DNA from: CAVVSD01 sp963837655
GTDB taxonomy: Bacteria > Actinomycetota > Thermoleophilia > Solirubrobacterales > Solirubrobacteraceae
DNA length: 64,000 nt
Direction of reading: 5' to 3'
Assembly (NCBI GenBank): GCA_963837655.1
Contig: CAWIOK010000011.1
Span: forward strand, 1 to 64,000
Shown here: piece by piece, positions 17,679 to 27,355 of the stretch
Layout: each line of letters begins with the position of its first letter
How positions within the stretch are numbered: the stretch's first letter is position 1
The notes under the pieces: model-generated
The model's database searches: none
Told to the model about the DNA's origin: nothing
Seen by the model: only the letters and a program-made list of their open reading frames with translations
Program-made: the position numbers and the translations under genes

Positions 17679-19246
17679 GTGCGATCGATCTTCAGGCGAA
17701 GCCTCACCATGCGGACGCTGCTCGTGGGCGGTGTCCTCGCCGCCCTCCTGGGCGCGGTGTTCGCCGTGCTCGTCGTGGCGGTGCGTGAGCAGCAGTCCGC
17801 CGGCCGCCTCGCCCTGCGCTCCCAGCAGGCGATCGGCGCCGGGTCCGCGCTGGAGACCTCGCTCGTCAACCTGGAGAACGGCGTGCGCGGCTACGTCGCG
17901 AGCGGCCGCGAGCGGCTGCTGGAGCCGTTCCGCACCGCCCGCCGCACGTACCCGGCGCAGGCCGCAGCGACTGAGCCGCCTCGTCGCCGACGAGCCGCGC
18001 CAGCAGGCTGCGGTCCGCCAGATCACGTCCGGCATCAACGACTACGTCGCCCTCTGGGCGCTGCCGCTCGTCGGCCTGGCCGACGAGCCGCCGCGAGGTC
18101 GCCCAGAGCGTGCTCGCGACCGGCACCGGCCGCGAGCGGCTGGACACGCTGCGCGGCGAGCTGGCGACGCTCTTCGCCCGCGAGCGCTCCGTCGCGGCCC
18201 AGCGCGAGCGCCGCGCCGACCGGCGGTCGGACATCGCCGTCGTCGTCGGGCTCGTCGGCATGGGCCTCGTCGCCCTCGTCGCGCTGGGCATGTGGCTCGG
18301 GCTGCGCCGCTCGATCCTGCGGCCGGTCGAGCGCGTCGCCCTCGCCACCCGCGCGGTGGCCGACGGCGACCTCACCGTCCACGTCCCCGCCGACCGCGAG
18401 GACGAGATCGGCACGCTCGCGCGCTCGTTCAACGACATGACCGACGCGCTGAACCGCAGCCACACCGAGCTGGACGCGCGCACGCGCGAGCTCGAGCGCT
18501 CCAACCACGACCTCGAGCAGTACGCGCAGATGGCGTCGCACGACCTGCAGGCGCCGCTGGCGACGATCGACCTCTACCTGCGCCTCATCGAGCGCCGCCT
18601 CCCCGACGCCTCGCAGGAGGAGCTGCTCCAGCTGCTGGAGGGCGTCGGCGGCTCGACCGAGCGCATGCGCTCGCTCGTTCGCGACCTCCTGCACCTCGCG
18701 CGCGTGGGTCGCGGGGAGCCGCGGCGCGAGACGCTCGACACGCGGCGCGGTGCTCGACCAGGCGCTCGAGGACCTCGCCGGCCCGATCAACGACGCGCGG
18801 CGCCGACGTCAGCGCCGGGCCGCTGCCGGTCGTCAGCGGCGACCCGGGCCAGCTCAGCCTGCTGTTCCAGAACCTCCTGGGCAACGCGATCAAGTTCAGC
18901 GACGGCGACGCGCCGCGCGTCAGCGTCACGGCGTCGATCGAGGGCGCGCGAGGCGCAGTTCGCCGTGCGCGACAACGGCATCGGCATCGACCCGCAGCAC
19001 GCGGAGCGGATCTTCCAGCCGTTCCAGCGGCTGCACGGCGAGGATCGCTACGAGGGCACCGGGATCGGGCTGGCGATCTGCCAGCGGATCGTCAGCCACC
19101 ACGGCGGGCGGATCTGGGCCGAGAGCACCGTCGGGCGCGGGCAGCACGTTCCGCTTCACGCTGCCGCTGGCCGACGACGACCCGCCGCCGCCCCGCGCCG
19201 CCGACGACGCGACGAGACCGAGACGTCCCACGCCGCGGCCGCATGA
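17679..19246 (+). CDS. CHASE3-HAMP sensor histidine kinase (several frameshifts)
   Basis: Membrane-bound kinase of about 520 residues. TM1 (MRTLLVGGVLAALLGAVFAVL), an extracytoplasmic CHASE3-like four-helix sensor (SLVNLENGVRGYVASGRERLLEP), TM2 (VVVGLVGMGLVALVALGMWLG), HAMP (LATRAVADGDLTVHVP), a HisKA dimerisation helix with the phosphoacceptor in MASHDLQAPL, and HATPase motifs LLGNAIKFSDGD, VRDNGIGIDPQH and YEGTGIGLAICQRIV. Frame changes lie near 17965, 18090, 18745, 18800, 18950 and 19140. No response regulator gene is next to it. The end overlaps the binding-protein start. Confidence 0.85.
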
Positions 19247-20159
19247 GGGCGCGACTGCCGCGCTCGCGCGCGCTCGTGCGTCCTGGTCGCGCTCAGCCGG
19301 GCTGCGGGGGCGGCGGCGCACGACCGGCCGGACGGCCCGGCGCAGGCGCGGACCCGATCCGGCTGGGCACGAAGAACTTCACCGAGCAGTACATCCTCGG
19401 CGAGATCTACGCCCAGGCGCTGCGCGCGCACGGGATCCCGGTCGAGCTCAAGAGCGACATCGGCAGCTCGGAGATCGTCGACCAGGCGATGCAGATCGGC
19501 AGCCTCGACATGTACCCGGAGTACACGGGCGTGCTGCTGTCGGAGATCGCGGGCGTGAGCGAGCGCCCGCCGTCGGCGCAGGCGACGTTCGACGCGGCCG
19601 AGAAGTTCGAGCGCTCGCGCGGGCTACGACCTGCTGCACGATGACGCCGTTCAGCAACTCCAACGCGCTCGCCGTGACCCACGAGACCGCGAAGAAGTAC
19701 GGCCTGCGGTCGATCGGCGACCTCGAGAAGATCCCCGGCGGAGCGACGGATCGCGGCGCCCCCGGAGTTCCGCACGCGCTTCGAGGGGCTCATCGGGCTC
19801 GAGCGCCGCTACGGGCTGCAGGCGCGCGTCGCCGCCATGCCGATCGGCGCAGCAGTACAAGGCGCTCAACGACGGCCGCCGTGGACGCCGCCGCGGTCTT
19901 CGCGACGGACGGGATGCTCGACGACGGGGAGTACGTGATCCTGCGCGACCCGCGCAACCTCTTCAGCTTCCAGAACGTCACGCCGGTCGTACGCGCGTCG
20001 GTGCTCAAGCGCACGCCCGGGGTCGCCAAGGCGATCGACCCGGTGTCGGCGAAGCTCACGACCGAGGCGATGCGCAAGATGAACGCGCAGGTCGACATCG
20101 ACGGCAAGGAGCCGGCCGACGTGGCCAAGCAGTTCCTGCAGCAGGAGGGGCTGCTGTGA
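19243..20159 (+). CDS. Osmoprotectant (glycine betaine/choline) binding lipoprotein, ProX/OpuBC type (frameshifted)
   Basis: Quaternary-amine-binding protein. A lipoprotein-like signal can be read through a shift in the first 25 codons. Then IRLGTKNFTEQYILGEIYAQ, SDIGSSEIVDQAMQIGSLDMYPEYTGV, TPFSNSNALAVTHE, FEGLIGLERRYGLQA and NLFSFQNVTPVVR define the OpuBC/OsmF family. The extra bases at about 19300, 19624, 19640, 19755, 19848 and 19878 look like single insertions. No permease or ATPase gene adjoins it, which is unusual. It is coupled to the histidine kinase (ATGA). Confidence 0.85.
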
Positions 20160-20534
20160 CCGGCATCCAGCCGGAGCTGTGGGTGGATCGCGCGGGCGAG
20201 GCGGTCGCCTTCTACGAGGCGGCGTTCGGCGCGCGCGTGCTGCTGCGGGTCGGCGAGGGCGACGACATCGTCGCCCAGCTCGCGGTCGACGATGCGGTGT
20301 TCTGGGTGTCGTCGGCATCGGACGGCGGGCCGCGATTCAGCCCGATCGGCGCATCGGCGGGACGACCGGCCGGACGCTGCTCGTCGTCGACGATCCCGAT
20401 GCGTTCGCGACGCGGGCGATCGCCGCCGGCGCGGCCGAGCTCGCGCCGGTGGGCGACGAGCACGGATGGCGCCTCGGGCGGATCGCGGACCCCTTCGGGC
20501 ACGAGTGGGAGATCGGTCGCCGCTCAGCGCGTAA
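20156..20534 (+). CDS. VOC-family (glyoxalase/PhnB-like) protein (frameshifted)
   Basis: One beta-alpha-beta-beta-beta pair typical of PhnB-like vicinal oxygen chelate proteins: PELWVDRAGEAVAFYEAAFGA, then GRTLLVVDDPDAFATRAIAAGA, and DPFGHEWEIGR at the end. A frame change is needed near 20345. The ATG overlaps the preceding TGA. Ligand and reaction cannot be told. Its stop lies 14 bp before a LexA-type box. Confidence 0.72.
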
Positions 20535-20548
20535 CCGGCCGATCTATG

Positions 20549-20562
20549 CGAACATGTGTTCG
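20549..20562. promoter_or_regulatory. LexA (SOS) box, Gram-positive type
   Basis: CGAACATGTGTTCG is a perfect 14-bp palindrome and fits the Gram-positive/actinobacterial LexA consensus CGAAC-N4-GTTYG at every fixed position. It ends one base before the ATG at 20564, so bound LexA would cover the start region and block transcription or a leaderless start. That is an SOS-type arrangement. The match is seen directly; LexA binding is inference. Confidence 0.7.
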
Positions 20563-20563
20563 C

Positions 20564-20891
20564 ATGACGGCCAAGGGAAGCTCCTACGCCTGGTTTCGCC
20601 GCTGCCTCGCGCGCGGCGACCTCGCGGGCGTCCGTGCGGCGGCGGTGGAGCTTCCCGTCGTCGACCTCACGGACGCCCTGCGCATCTGCGTTCTGATGGC
20701 GCAGCAGGGCGACCGGCGCTTCGAGCGCGCGGCCGTCCGATGGCTGGCGCGGCTGTGCGTGGAGCGTCGTCCGACGCTCGACGACCTGCGCGCCGGGCCT
20801 CATCGCGCTGGAGGCGCTCCCGCTGAACCCGGTGGGCGCCAAGCAGGAGCTCTCGAGCCTCTGCGGGCGGCTGGGGTTGTCTGGCCCATAG
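20564..20891 (+). CDS. Uncharacterised protein, about 108 residues, under a LexA-type box
   Basis: ATG directly after the LexA box opens MTAKGSSYAWFRRCLARGDL. The protein is all-helical by appearance (repeated Leu/Ala/Arg heptad-like helices: RAAAVELPVVDLTDALRICVLM, then RRFERAAVRWLARLCVE), small and basic. One frame change near 20795 is needed to reach LIALEALPLNPVGAKQELSSL and the TAG at 20889-20891. I do not recognise the family. The operator suggests a DNA-damage role. Confidence 0.6.
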
Positions 20892-21213
20892 GTCGCGATT
20901 GGATGCACCGCCGCGAGTGGCGCTCTGCTCGAGCGCCGCCCGCCTGGCGGTGTCAATGTCGAGTTGCTCATCGAGGGTGAACGGGGTGGTGGCGGTGGCG
21001 CCGGCCGCGTGTCTCATGAGCGTCGCGGTGCCATTTTCTCGGTCCGTGGTCACGAACCCGCGCATACCGCGGCCTTCTGACCACAACCAGAAGGTTGAGC
21101 TCCCGAGGGAGCCAGACCTGGTGGCGCAGCGACCGACCCCGGTCCGCCCTCACCGAGCAGTCCAACCGACGCTCCGCATCGCCGCGGCAAGTGGCGCGGA
21201 GCGCCATCCCAGC
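20892..21213. other. Intergenic stretch without a recognisable gene
   Basis: Open frames exist on both strands, but none resembles a known protein and their residue make-up (Arg/His-rich) looks like out-of-frame reading. The base composition is slightly less GC-rich than the neighbouring genes. It could be the 3' remains of a lost gene. Confidence 0.4.
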
Positions 21214-22233
21214 TCAGGCGACCAGCGCGACCTTGCCGGTGTTGCCGCCCTGCTCGGCGAAGCGCAGCGCGGCCGCCGCTTCGGCCAGCGGGAAGCGCGC
21301 AGCGACCTGCGCGGTGACCCTGCCCTCCAGGACCAGGCCGAACAGCCGGGCGAGGTCCTCGCGCACCTGGTCGCGGTAGCGGGCGGGCCGAAGGCGCTTG
21401 CCGGCCCAGAGGTTGAAGAAGTGTGCGCTGCGTCCGTTGGGCAGCAGGTTCCACAGCGTCAGTCGCGCGAGCAGCTTGAGCACGGGCAGCCGCGCGTTGC
21501 CGGGGTCGTCCTTCGTTGCGGCGCTGCCGTAGGAGACCAGCATCCCGCCGCGGGCGAGCATGCGCCACGACGCATCGATGCCGTCGCCGCCGACGTGGTC
21601 GAACACGGCCGCCACACCGCCCGGCGCCAGCGCGCGCACACGCGCGAGGACGTCCTCGCTGCGATGGTCGACCGGGACCGCGCCGAGCGCGGCGACGCTC
21701 GCCTGCTGCGCGGGGCCGGCGACGCCGATGACCGTGATGCCGGCATCGACGGCGAGTTGCACCAGCAACGAGCCGACGCCGCCGGCGGCCCCGAGGACGA
21801 CGATCGTCTGCCCTGGCTGGACGCGCGCGGTGCGATGGAGCATCCGCCACGCGGTCAGGCCGTTGACGATCGCGGTCTCCGCATCGACAGGGTCGACGCC
21901 GTCGGGCACGGGAGCGAGATCGGTCACCGGGAGCACGACGCGCTCGGCCCAGGCGCCCGTCTTCGTCAATGCGGCGACGCGCCGGCCCGGGGCGAGCGTG
22001 ACGCCCGCGCCGACCTGCTCGACGATCCCGACGAGGTCGTAGCCGGGCACGAACGGGAACGGCGGCTGGTCGTAGTACTTGCCGAGTCGCATCTGCTGCT
22101 CGGCGAACGACACGCCGGTCGCCTCGACGCGGATGACGGCCTCACCGGGACCGGGCTCGGGGACATCCCGCCAGATCGGCCGCAGCGTCTCGGGCTCACC
22201 GATGCCGGGAAGTTCGATCGCGAGGGTGCGCAT
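21214..22233 (-). CDS. Medium-chain (MDR) NADPH:quinone reductase-like oxidoreductase
   Basis: Intact 339-residue zinc-free MDR enzyme. The N-terminal GroES-like domain has EATGVSFAEQQMRLGKY and PFVPGYDLVGIVEQVG. The Rossmann domain has GQTIVVLGAAGGVGSLLVQLA. The C-terminus reads FPLAEAAAALRFAEQGGNTGKVALV. No zinc-ligand cysteines are present, as in quinone oxidoreductases. AGGAG sits 8 bp before the ATG. It is divergent from a TetR gene that almost certainly controls it. Confidence 0.9.
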   Translation of the reverse strand: MRTLAIELPGIGEPETLRPIWRDVPEPGPGEAVIRVEATGVSFAEQQMRLGKYYDQPPFPFVPGYDLVGIVEQVGAGVTLAPGRRVAALTKTGAWAERVVLPVTDLAPVPDGVDPVDAETAIVNGLTAWRMLHRTARVQPGQTIVVLGAAGGVGSLLVQLAVDAGITVIGVAGPAQQASVAALGAVPVDHRSEDVLARVRALAPGGVAAVFDHVGGDGIDASWRMLARGGMLVSYGSAATKDDPGNARLPVLKLLARLTLWNLLPNGRSAHFFNLWAGKRLRPARYRDQVREDLARLFGLVLEGRVTAQVAARFPLAEAAAALRFAEQGGNTGKVALVA

Positions 22234-22268
22234 GGTGGCGGCTCCTGTCGTTGTGATCTCTAGCATGT

Positions 22269-22283
22269 GTTAGATACTATAAC
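22269..22283. promoter_or_regulatory. Candidate TetR operator and divergent promoter
   Basis: The 79-bp gap between the MDR and TetR genes is strikingly AT-rich for this sequence. GTTAGATACTATAAC (22269-22283) has inverted GTTA/TAAC ends and overlaps TATAAC, a plausible -10. A second AT-rich CATGTTAC lies at 22295-22302. The arrangement suits a TetR repressor controlling itself and the oxidoreductase. The exact operator is a guess. Confidence 0.4.
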
Positions 22284-22312
22284 AAGAGCGTCGCCATGTT
22301 ACGCTCTGTACC

Positions 22313-22996
22313 ATGGCCGCACCGAACCTCACCCGCCGCGAACGCGTTCGCGAGCAGACCCTCCGTGAGATCAAGGACCACGCGCTCGCGCAGGTCGCCG
22401 AGGGCGGCGTCGCGGCGCTCTCGCTGAACGCGGTCGCCAAGGCGATGGGCATGTCGGGACCGGCGATCTACCGCTACGTCGGCTCGCGCGACGAGCTGCT
22501 GGCCGCGCTGGTCACCGACGGGTACGGCGAGCTCGGCGAGGTGGTCACCCAGGCCTCCGCCACGGCCGCACGCCGCACCCCGGCGCGGCGTCTCGGGGCG
22601 GTCGCGGGCGCCTACCTGGCGTGGGCGCGCGCCAACCCGTACCGCTACGGCCTGCTGTTCAGCGTGCGGCCTGCCACCTACTCCGACCCGAGCGAGGCCA
22701 TCGATGCGATCCAGCCGGCGATGGTCGTCCTGCTGGAGCTCATGGGCGAGATCGCGGGCGACGCCGGCACGACCGCGCCGAGCGGGAAGCTCGAGGGGCA
22801 GCTTCGGCGCTGGGCCGAGGTCCGAGGCGCCGACGCGCCGATGCTGGTGCTCAAGCTCGGCGTGCTCACCTGGTCACGCCTGCACGGCGTTGTGAGCCTC
22901 GAGCTGTCCGGGATCCTCGGGGACATGGGGCTCGATGCCGGGCTGCTCGTCCAGGCCGAGGTCGACGACCTCGTCGCGACCGCCGCGGGCGCCTAG
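22313..22996 (+). CDS. TetR/AcrR-family transcriptional regulator
   Basis: Intact 227-residue repressor. The N-terminal helix-turn-helix reads EIKDHALAQVAEGGVAALSL, then KAMGMSGPAIYRYVGSRDELL. The C-terminal domain has ANPYRYGLLFSVRP and the WSRLHGVVSLELSG motif of the WHG subfamily. It is divergent from the MDR oxidoreductase. Its TAG stop shares a CTAG with the convergent pRiA4b-like gene. Confidence 0.9.
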   Translation: MAAPNLTRRERVREQTLREIKDHALAQVAEGGVAALSLNAVAKAMGMSGPAIYRYVGSRDELLAALVTDGYGELGEVVTQASATAARRTPARRLGAVAGAYLAWARANPYRYGLLFSVRPATYSDPSEAIDAIQPAMVVLLELMGEIAGDAGTTAPSGKLEGQLRRWAEVRGADAPMLVLKLGVLTWSRLHGVVSLELSGILGDMGLDAGLLVQAEVDDLVATAAGA

Positions 22997-23454
22997 TCCT
23001 CGTCGGGATCCGCCGACTCGCGCCCGTACTGGTCGGGCAGCCAGCCCCAGCCCTCGAGGATGACCGGTCCCGGCGGCGTCTCGCCGAACAGCTCACGTGG
23101 GTCGACCTTGTCGCCGAGGACCTCGCAGCGATGGCGCCAGTCGTCCCCGAGGTCGAACGTGTAGCCGAACTCGTCGCCTGGCGAGAGCTCGCTGCCGACC
23201 TTGGCGTCGGTGTCGTCGAGCCACGCGTCCTCGCCGGGATCGTCGTCAGGGACACCGAGCTGCCGGCCATCGCGCAGCTCGAAGACGTGCAGGTGCGCGC
23301 GGTCCCAGCGACCGAAGGCGGTGTCGATCTCCTCCGCCAGACGCGCGAACGTCAGCGACGGTGCGACCGCGAACACCCGACCGGGCGGTTGTTCGAGGTC
23401 CATCCCCATGCCGCTCACGAGCTCGACCCGGAGCTGCAGCCATGTGCGTGCCAC
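22993..23454 (-). CDS. pRiA4b ORF-3-like family protein
   Basis: Intact 153-residue protein matching the plasmid pRiA4b ORF-3 domain. It begins WLQLRVELVSG, has SLTFARLAEEIDTAFGRWDRAHLHVFEL and YTFDLGDDWRHRCEV, and ends with PPGPVILEGWGWLPDQYG-like residues. Members are widespread on plasmids and chromosomes and have no established function. It lies 10 bp downstream of the histidine kinase on the same strand and is probably cotranscribed. Confidence 0.85.
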   Translation of the reverse strand: MARTWLQLRVELVSGMGMDLEQPPGRVFAVAPSLTFARLAEEIDTAFGRWDRAHLHVFELRDGRQLGVPDDDPGEDAWLDDTDAKVGSELSPGDEFGYTFDLGDDWRHRCEVLGDKVDPRELFGETPPGPVILEGWGWLPDQYGRESADPDED

Positions 23455-23463
23455 CGGCGGAGC

Positions 23464-24490
23464 CTACGGGCCGCACGGCAGCTCGGCCACGATCGTCGTC
23501 CCCTCCGGCGTACTCGTGATCGACAGCTCGCCATCGAGCGCCTCGACGCGCTGGCGCAGGCCCGTCAGCCCGCGCCCAGCGGGGTCCGCCCCGCCGGGCC
23601 CCTCGTCGCGGATCTCCGCGCGCAGCAGGTCGTCGTGCGATGCCAGCGTCACGTGCACCGGGGCGCCCGGTGCGTACTTCGCGGCGTTCACCAGCGCTTC
23701 GCAGACGACGAAGTAGACGGCGCCCTCGAGCACCGGCGCGTGCCGGCGATCGAGGTCGGAGGAGACCGTGACCTTGCCGACGGCCCGCCCCGCGAGCGAC
23801 TCGACCGCGGCGGACAGGCCGCGGTCGGCGAGCACGGGCGGGGCGATCCCCCGCGCCAGGTCGCGCAACTCGGCGATCGCCGCCCGCGTCTCGTCGTTCG
23901 CGCTGCGCAGCAGCCGGGCGACCTCGGGCTGCCCGGCGAGCAGCATCTGCGCCATTCCGAGCTTCATGCTCAGCGTGATGAGGCGGGCCTGCGCGCCGTC
24001 GTGCAGCTCGCGCTCGAGGCGCTGCAGCTCGGCCGCCTGCGCCTCCAGCGCGCTGCGCCGCGTGCGGGTCAGGGTGTCGACGCGGTCGGTGAGCTCGCAG
24101 CTCGCGCGCGCCGCCGTGCCGCAGCCAGATGCTGCGGCCGACGGCGTGGGACGCGAGCACCGCGGCGGGGCCGAGCAGCGCGATCGCCGGCCAGGCGCCG
24201 TGCGCCCCGGTCAGGCCCCACAGCACCACGAGGATCCCGGCGACACGCCGGTGATCGCCGCATGGATCGCGAGGGCCCGGCTCCGGCCGGCCGGCGTGGA
24301 ACGCCAGACCGACCAGAGCGCGCCGTGGACGGCGAGCGGGATGCACAGCCCGAACCACACCCACATCGGCCAGAACTCGCTCGGCGTCGGTGAGGCCCCA
24401 GATCATCGTCACGACGAACCCGACGAGCGCGGTGATCGTGACGTGGATCGCGAAGGCCGCCGAGCGGTCGTCGAGCTGCGGGCCGGACAT
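23464..24490 (-). CDS. NarL-type sensor histidine kinase (HisKA_3), frameshifted
   Basis: The N-terminus holds two to four membrane helices (VTITALVGFVVTMIWGL; HGAWPAIALLGPAAVLASHAV). The dimerisation helix carries the phosphoacceptor in LERELHDGAQARLITLSMKL. The ATPase domain has VYFVVCEALVNAAKYAPGA, IRDEGPGGADPAGRGLTGL and TPEGTTIVAELPCG. Frame changes near 24385, 24240 and 24110 affect only the membrane part. The cognate LuxR-type regulator is not adjacent. It follows the MMPL gene (15 bp gap) on the same strand. Confidence 0.8.
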
Positions 24491-24504
24491 CGGCGTCGAG
24501 TCGC

Positions 24505-26714
24505 TCAGCGGACATCCGGGGCCACCTGCAGACCGGCCGGGCGGGTCCGGCGCCGCGGGGCGCGCATGCCGTGCTCGCCCAGCAGCGTCACGACGGCCGG
24601 CAGGGCGATCCCGCGGACGATCGTCGCGTCGATCAGGACGCCCGCCGCCAGCGTGATCCCGAGCATCTTCAGCTCGATGAGCGGCAGCGTCACGAACGTC
24701 GCGAAGATCGCGACCATGACCAGCGCGGCGCTCGTGACGGTGCGTGCGGTCTTCGCCACGCCCTCCGTCGCCGCCGCGCGGGGATCCAGGCCCGCCCGGC
24801 GCGCCTCGCGGATGCGCTCGAGGACCAGGATCGTGTAGTCCATCGAGAGCCCGAACAGGATCACGAAGGCCGTGATCGGCACCCAGTCGGTGACCGTCCC
24901 GGACGAGGTGAAGTCCAGCGCGTTCTCCGCCCACGTGTGCTGGAACACGGCGGTCAGGACGCCGTAGGTGGCGCCGACGGACAGCAGGTTCAGCGCGAGC
25001 ACGCCCAGCGCCAGCGGCAGCGAGCGGAACGTCGCCAGCAGCAGCACGAGCGCGAGCACGAGGACGAAGCCGATGACGAGCGGCGTCGTGGTCTGCATGC
25101 GCTCGGTGACGTCGACGCTGCTCGCCGCGTCACCCGAGACGCGCATCGTCGCGCCGGGTGCGACCCGCGCCGCGGTCGGCGCGACGTCGGCCCGCAGTCG
25201 GCGAGACGACCGCCTTCTGGGCGTCGTCGTCGCCGTCGGGCATCGGGACGCGTGACGAGCGCGATACGCCCGTCGTCGGCGACCCGCACGGCGATGTCGC
25301 CGCGGCCGTCGGTGACCCTTCCGCGCCCGCTCGCCCAGCGCCTCCAGGCGCGCTCTTCGCCGCGGGGGAGCGCAGGTCGTGCGCGCGGACGACGAGCTCG
25401 GCGCGGTCCGGCGCACCCGGGAACGCCGCCTCGATCGCGTGCTGCGCCTGCACGACCGGCTCGTGGTCGGGGAGGCTGTTGACGTTCTCGGACTGCTGCA
25501 TGTCGATCGCCGGGACGGCGATGGCGCCGAGGATGCACGCGGTCACCACGAGCGCGGCGACCGGCCGGCCGGTGACGGCGTGGGCGATGCGGCCCCAGAC
25601 GCCGACCCGCGGCGGGCGGGCGGCGCGGCGGCGGGCACGACGGCGGGCGCCGGGAAGGCGGCCGCGGTCGATGCCGTCGCCCAGCTTCGCCAGGACGGCG
25701 GGCAGGACGGTGACGGAGCCGACGACGGCGATGGCGACCACGAGCATCGTGGCGAGCGCCATGGAGGCGAACACGGCGAGGCCGGTGACGAGCATGCCCG
25801 CGAGGGCGACGATCACGGTGAGGCCCGAGACCACGACGGCGCGGCCGACGGTCGCCGACGTCGCACGGAGCGCGGCGTCCGCCTCACGGCCGTTGCGGCG
25901 CTCCTCGCGCTCGCGCCGGACGTAGAACAGCGAGTAGTCCACGCCGACCGCCAGGCCGATGAGGACGACGAGCGAGCCCGCGGCGTCGCCCATCGGGGCG
26001 ACCTGCGAGATCAGGCCCATGCCGCCGATCGCGCCGGCGACCGACGTGATGCCGAGCAGCAGCGGGACGGAGGCGGCGACGAGCGCGCCGAACGCGATGA
26101 ACAGGATCACGAGCGTGATCGGCAGCGAGATCATCTCCGCCTTCTGCAGGTCCTTCTCGACGATCTGGTCGATCGTCGCGTCGATCGTGCCGGGGCCGGC
26201 GACCTGGACCCGCGCCTCGGGGTTCGCCGCGCCGGAGGCGGCGACGGCGGTCTTCAGGCCGTCGACGTGCTTGCCCGCATCGTCGGGATCGCCGCGCAGC
26301 GTGACCTGGACCAATGTGGTCTTCCCGCCCGCGGTGGAGAGGGACTTCACGTCCTGCGGGCCGCGGACCCGCGCGACCTCGGGGAGCTTCCCGGCGCGCC
26401 GGGTGATGTCGGCGGTCGCCTTGGCGGTCGTCGCCCGGTCGGCGGAGCGGACCAGGACGCTCTCGACGGCAGGATCACGCAGGTTCGCGCGGTCGAGGAG
26501 CGCCTGCGGCCTTCGCGGACTCGCCGACCCCGCTCTGCGCCTCGGTCAGGGACTTGGTGCCGACGGTCGTCCCGGCGAAGACGAGCCCGGCGATGAGCAC
26601 GAGCCAGAGGACGATGACGGTCTTGGGGCGGCGGGCGGAGGCGCCCGCGATCGCGGCCGTGGCGCGCCCCAGGACGCCCACGCCCGGCGGTGTGGAAGGG
26701 GAGGTGGAGGACAT
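24505..26714 (-). CDS. MMPL/RND-family transporter (frameshifts in one region)
   Basis: Inner-membrane exporter of about 736 residues, likely for lipids or other hydrophobic molecules. N-terminal TM (RRPKTVIVLWLVLIAGLVF), a soluble loop, then the first helix bundle with SLVVLIGLAVGVDYSLFYVRRERE, a second N-terminal-like TM near VAALVVTACILGAIAVPAIDM, and the second bundle with FVILFGLSMDYTILVLERIRE, both carrying the conserved GxxxDY motif. Frame changes lie near 26510 and 25200-25360. Spacing suggests an operon with the sensor kinase. Confidence 0.85.
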
Positions 26715-26875
26715 GCGAGCACTCTCCGCTCGGGAGCCCGCCGTGTCGGTCCCGCGCTCCCCCGTCCTGGCGACGCCGACCCCCGTCCTCGATCGGGGGC
26801 TATCCCCCGTGCCGGACCCTGGCGGGCGGCCCGTGGCAGGCGTACGTTGGGTGCAACGCGACGAGAGGAGCCGCC
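26715..26875. other. Divergent promoter region between MMPL exporter and VOC gene
   Basis: 161 bp separate the two divergent starts. GAGAGGAG lies 6 bp before the VOC ATG. I found no convincing operator. Confidence 0.3.
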
Positions 26876-27247
26876 ATGGGTCAGCCGGTCGTGCACTTCG
26901 AGATCATGGGCAACGACGCGGAGGCGCTGAAGCGCTACTACGGCGAGCTGTTCGGGTGGGAGATCGACTCGAACAACCCGATGCACTACGGGATCATCGA
27001 CCGCGAGCAGAACCTCAGCGCCGACGGGATCGGCATCGGCGGCGGCATCGGGCAGGTCCCCGACGGGATGCCGGGATCGGTGACGTTCTACGTCGAGGTG
27101 CCCGACGTCGAGGCGTCGCTCACGCAGGCCGAGAGCCTCGGCGGGACGCGCCTCATGGGGCCCGAGCGGATCATGCCGGGGCTCGTCATCGGGCTGTTCC
27201 TGGACCCGGAGCGCCACCAGGTCGGGGTGCTGTCGACGACGGGCTGA
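26876..27247 (+). CDS. VOC-family protein (glyoxalase/bleomycin-resistance fold)
   Basis: Intact 123-residue protein. VVHFEIMGNDAEALKRYYGELFGW opens the fold. GSVTFYVEVPDVEASLTQAESLGG is the second half. GLFLDPERHQVGVL is the closing strand. It has the metal-ligand layout of the fold (His, Glu). Many homologues bind small hydrophobic ligands. GAGGAG precedes the ATG. No partner is evident. Confidence 0.85.
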   Translation: MGQPVVHFEIMGNDAEALKRYYGELFGWEIDSNNPMHYGIIDREQNLSADGIGIGGGIGQVPDGMPGSVTFYVEVPDVEASLTQAESLGGTRLMGPERIMPGLVIGLFLDPERHQVGVLSTTG

Positions 27248-27355
27248 CTGTCCCACCAGGCCAACCCGGGCCGCGCACTCCACCCCGCGCAGACATGGTC
27301 CCGTCAGCGCGCCGATGACAGGATTCGCGCGTTCGCGAGGAGACGGGGGTTCGCC

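Noticed and set aside
20667..21086. Minus-strand open frame downstream of the MDR gene
   Set aside because: It overlaps the LexA-box gene on the other strand and has no recognisable family.
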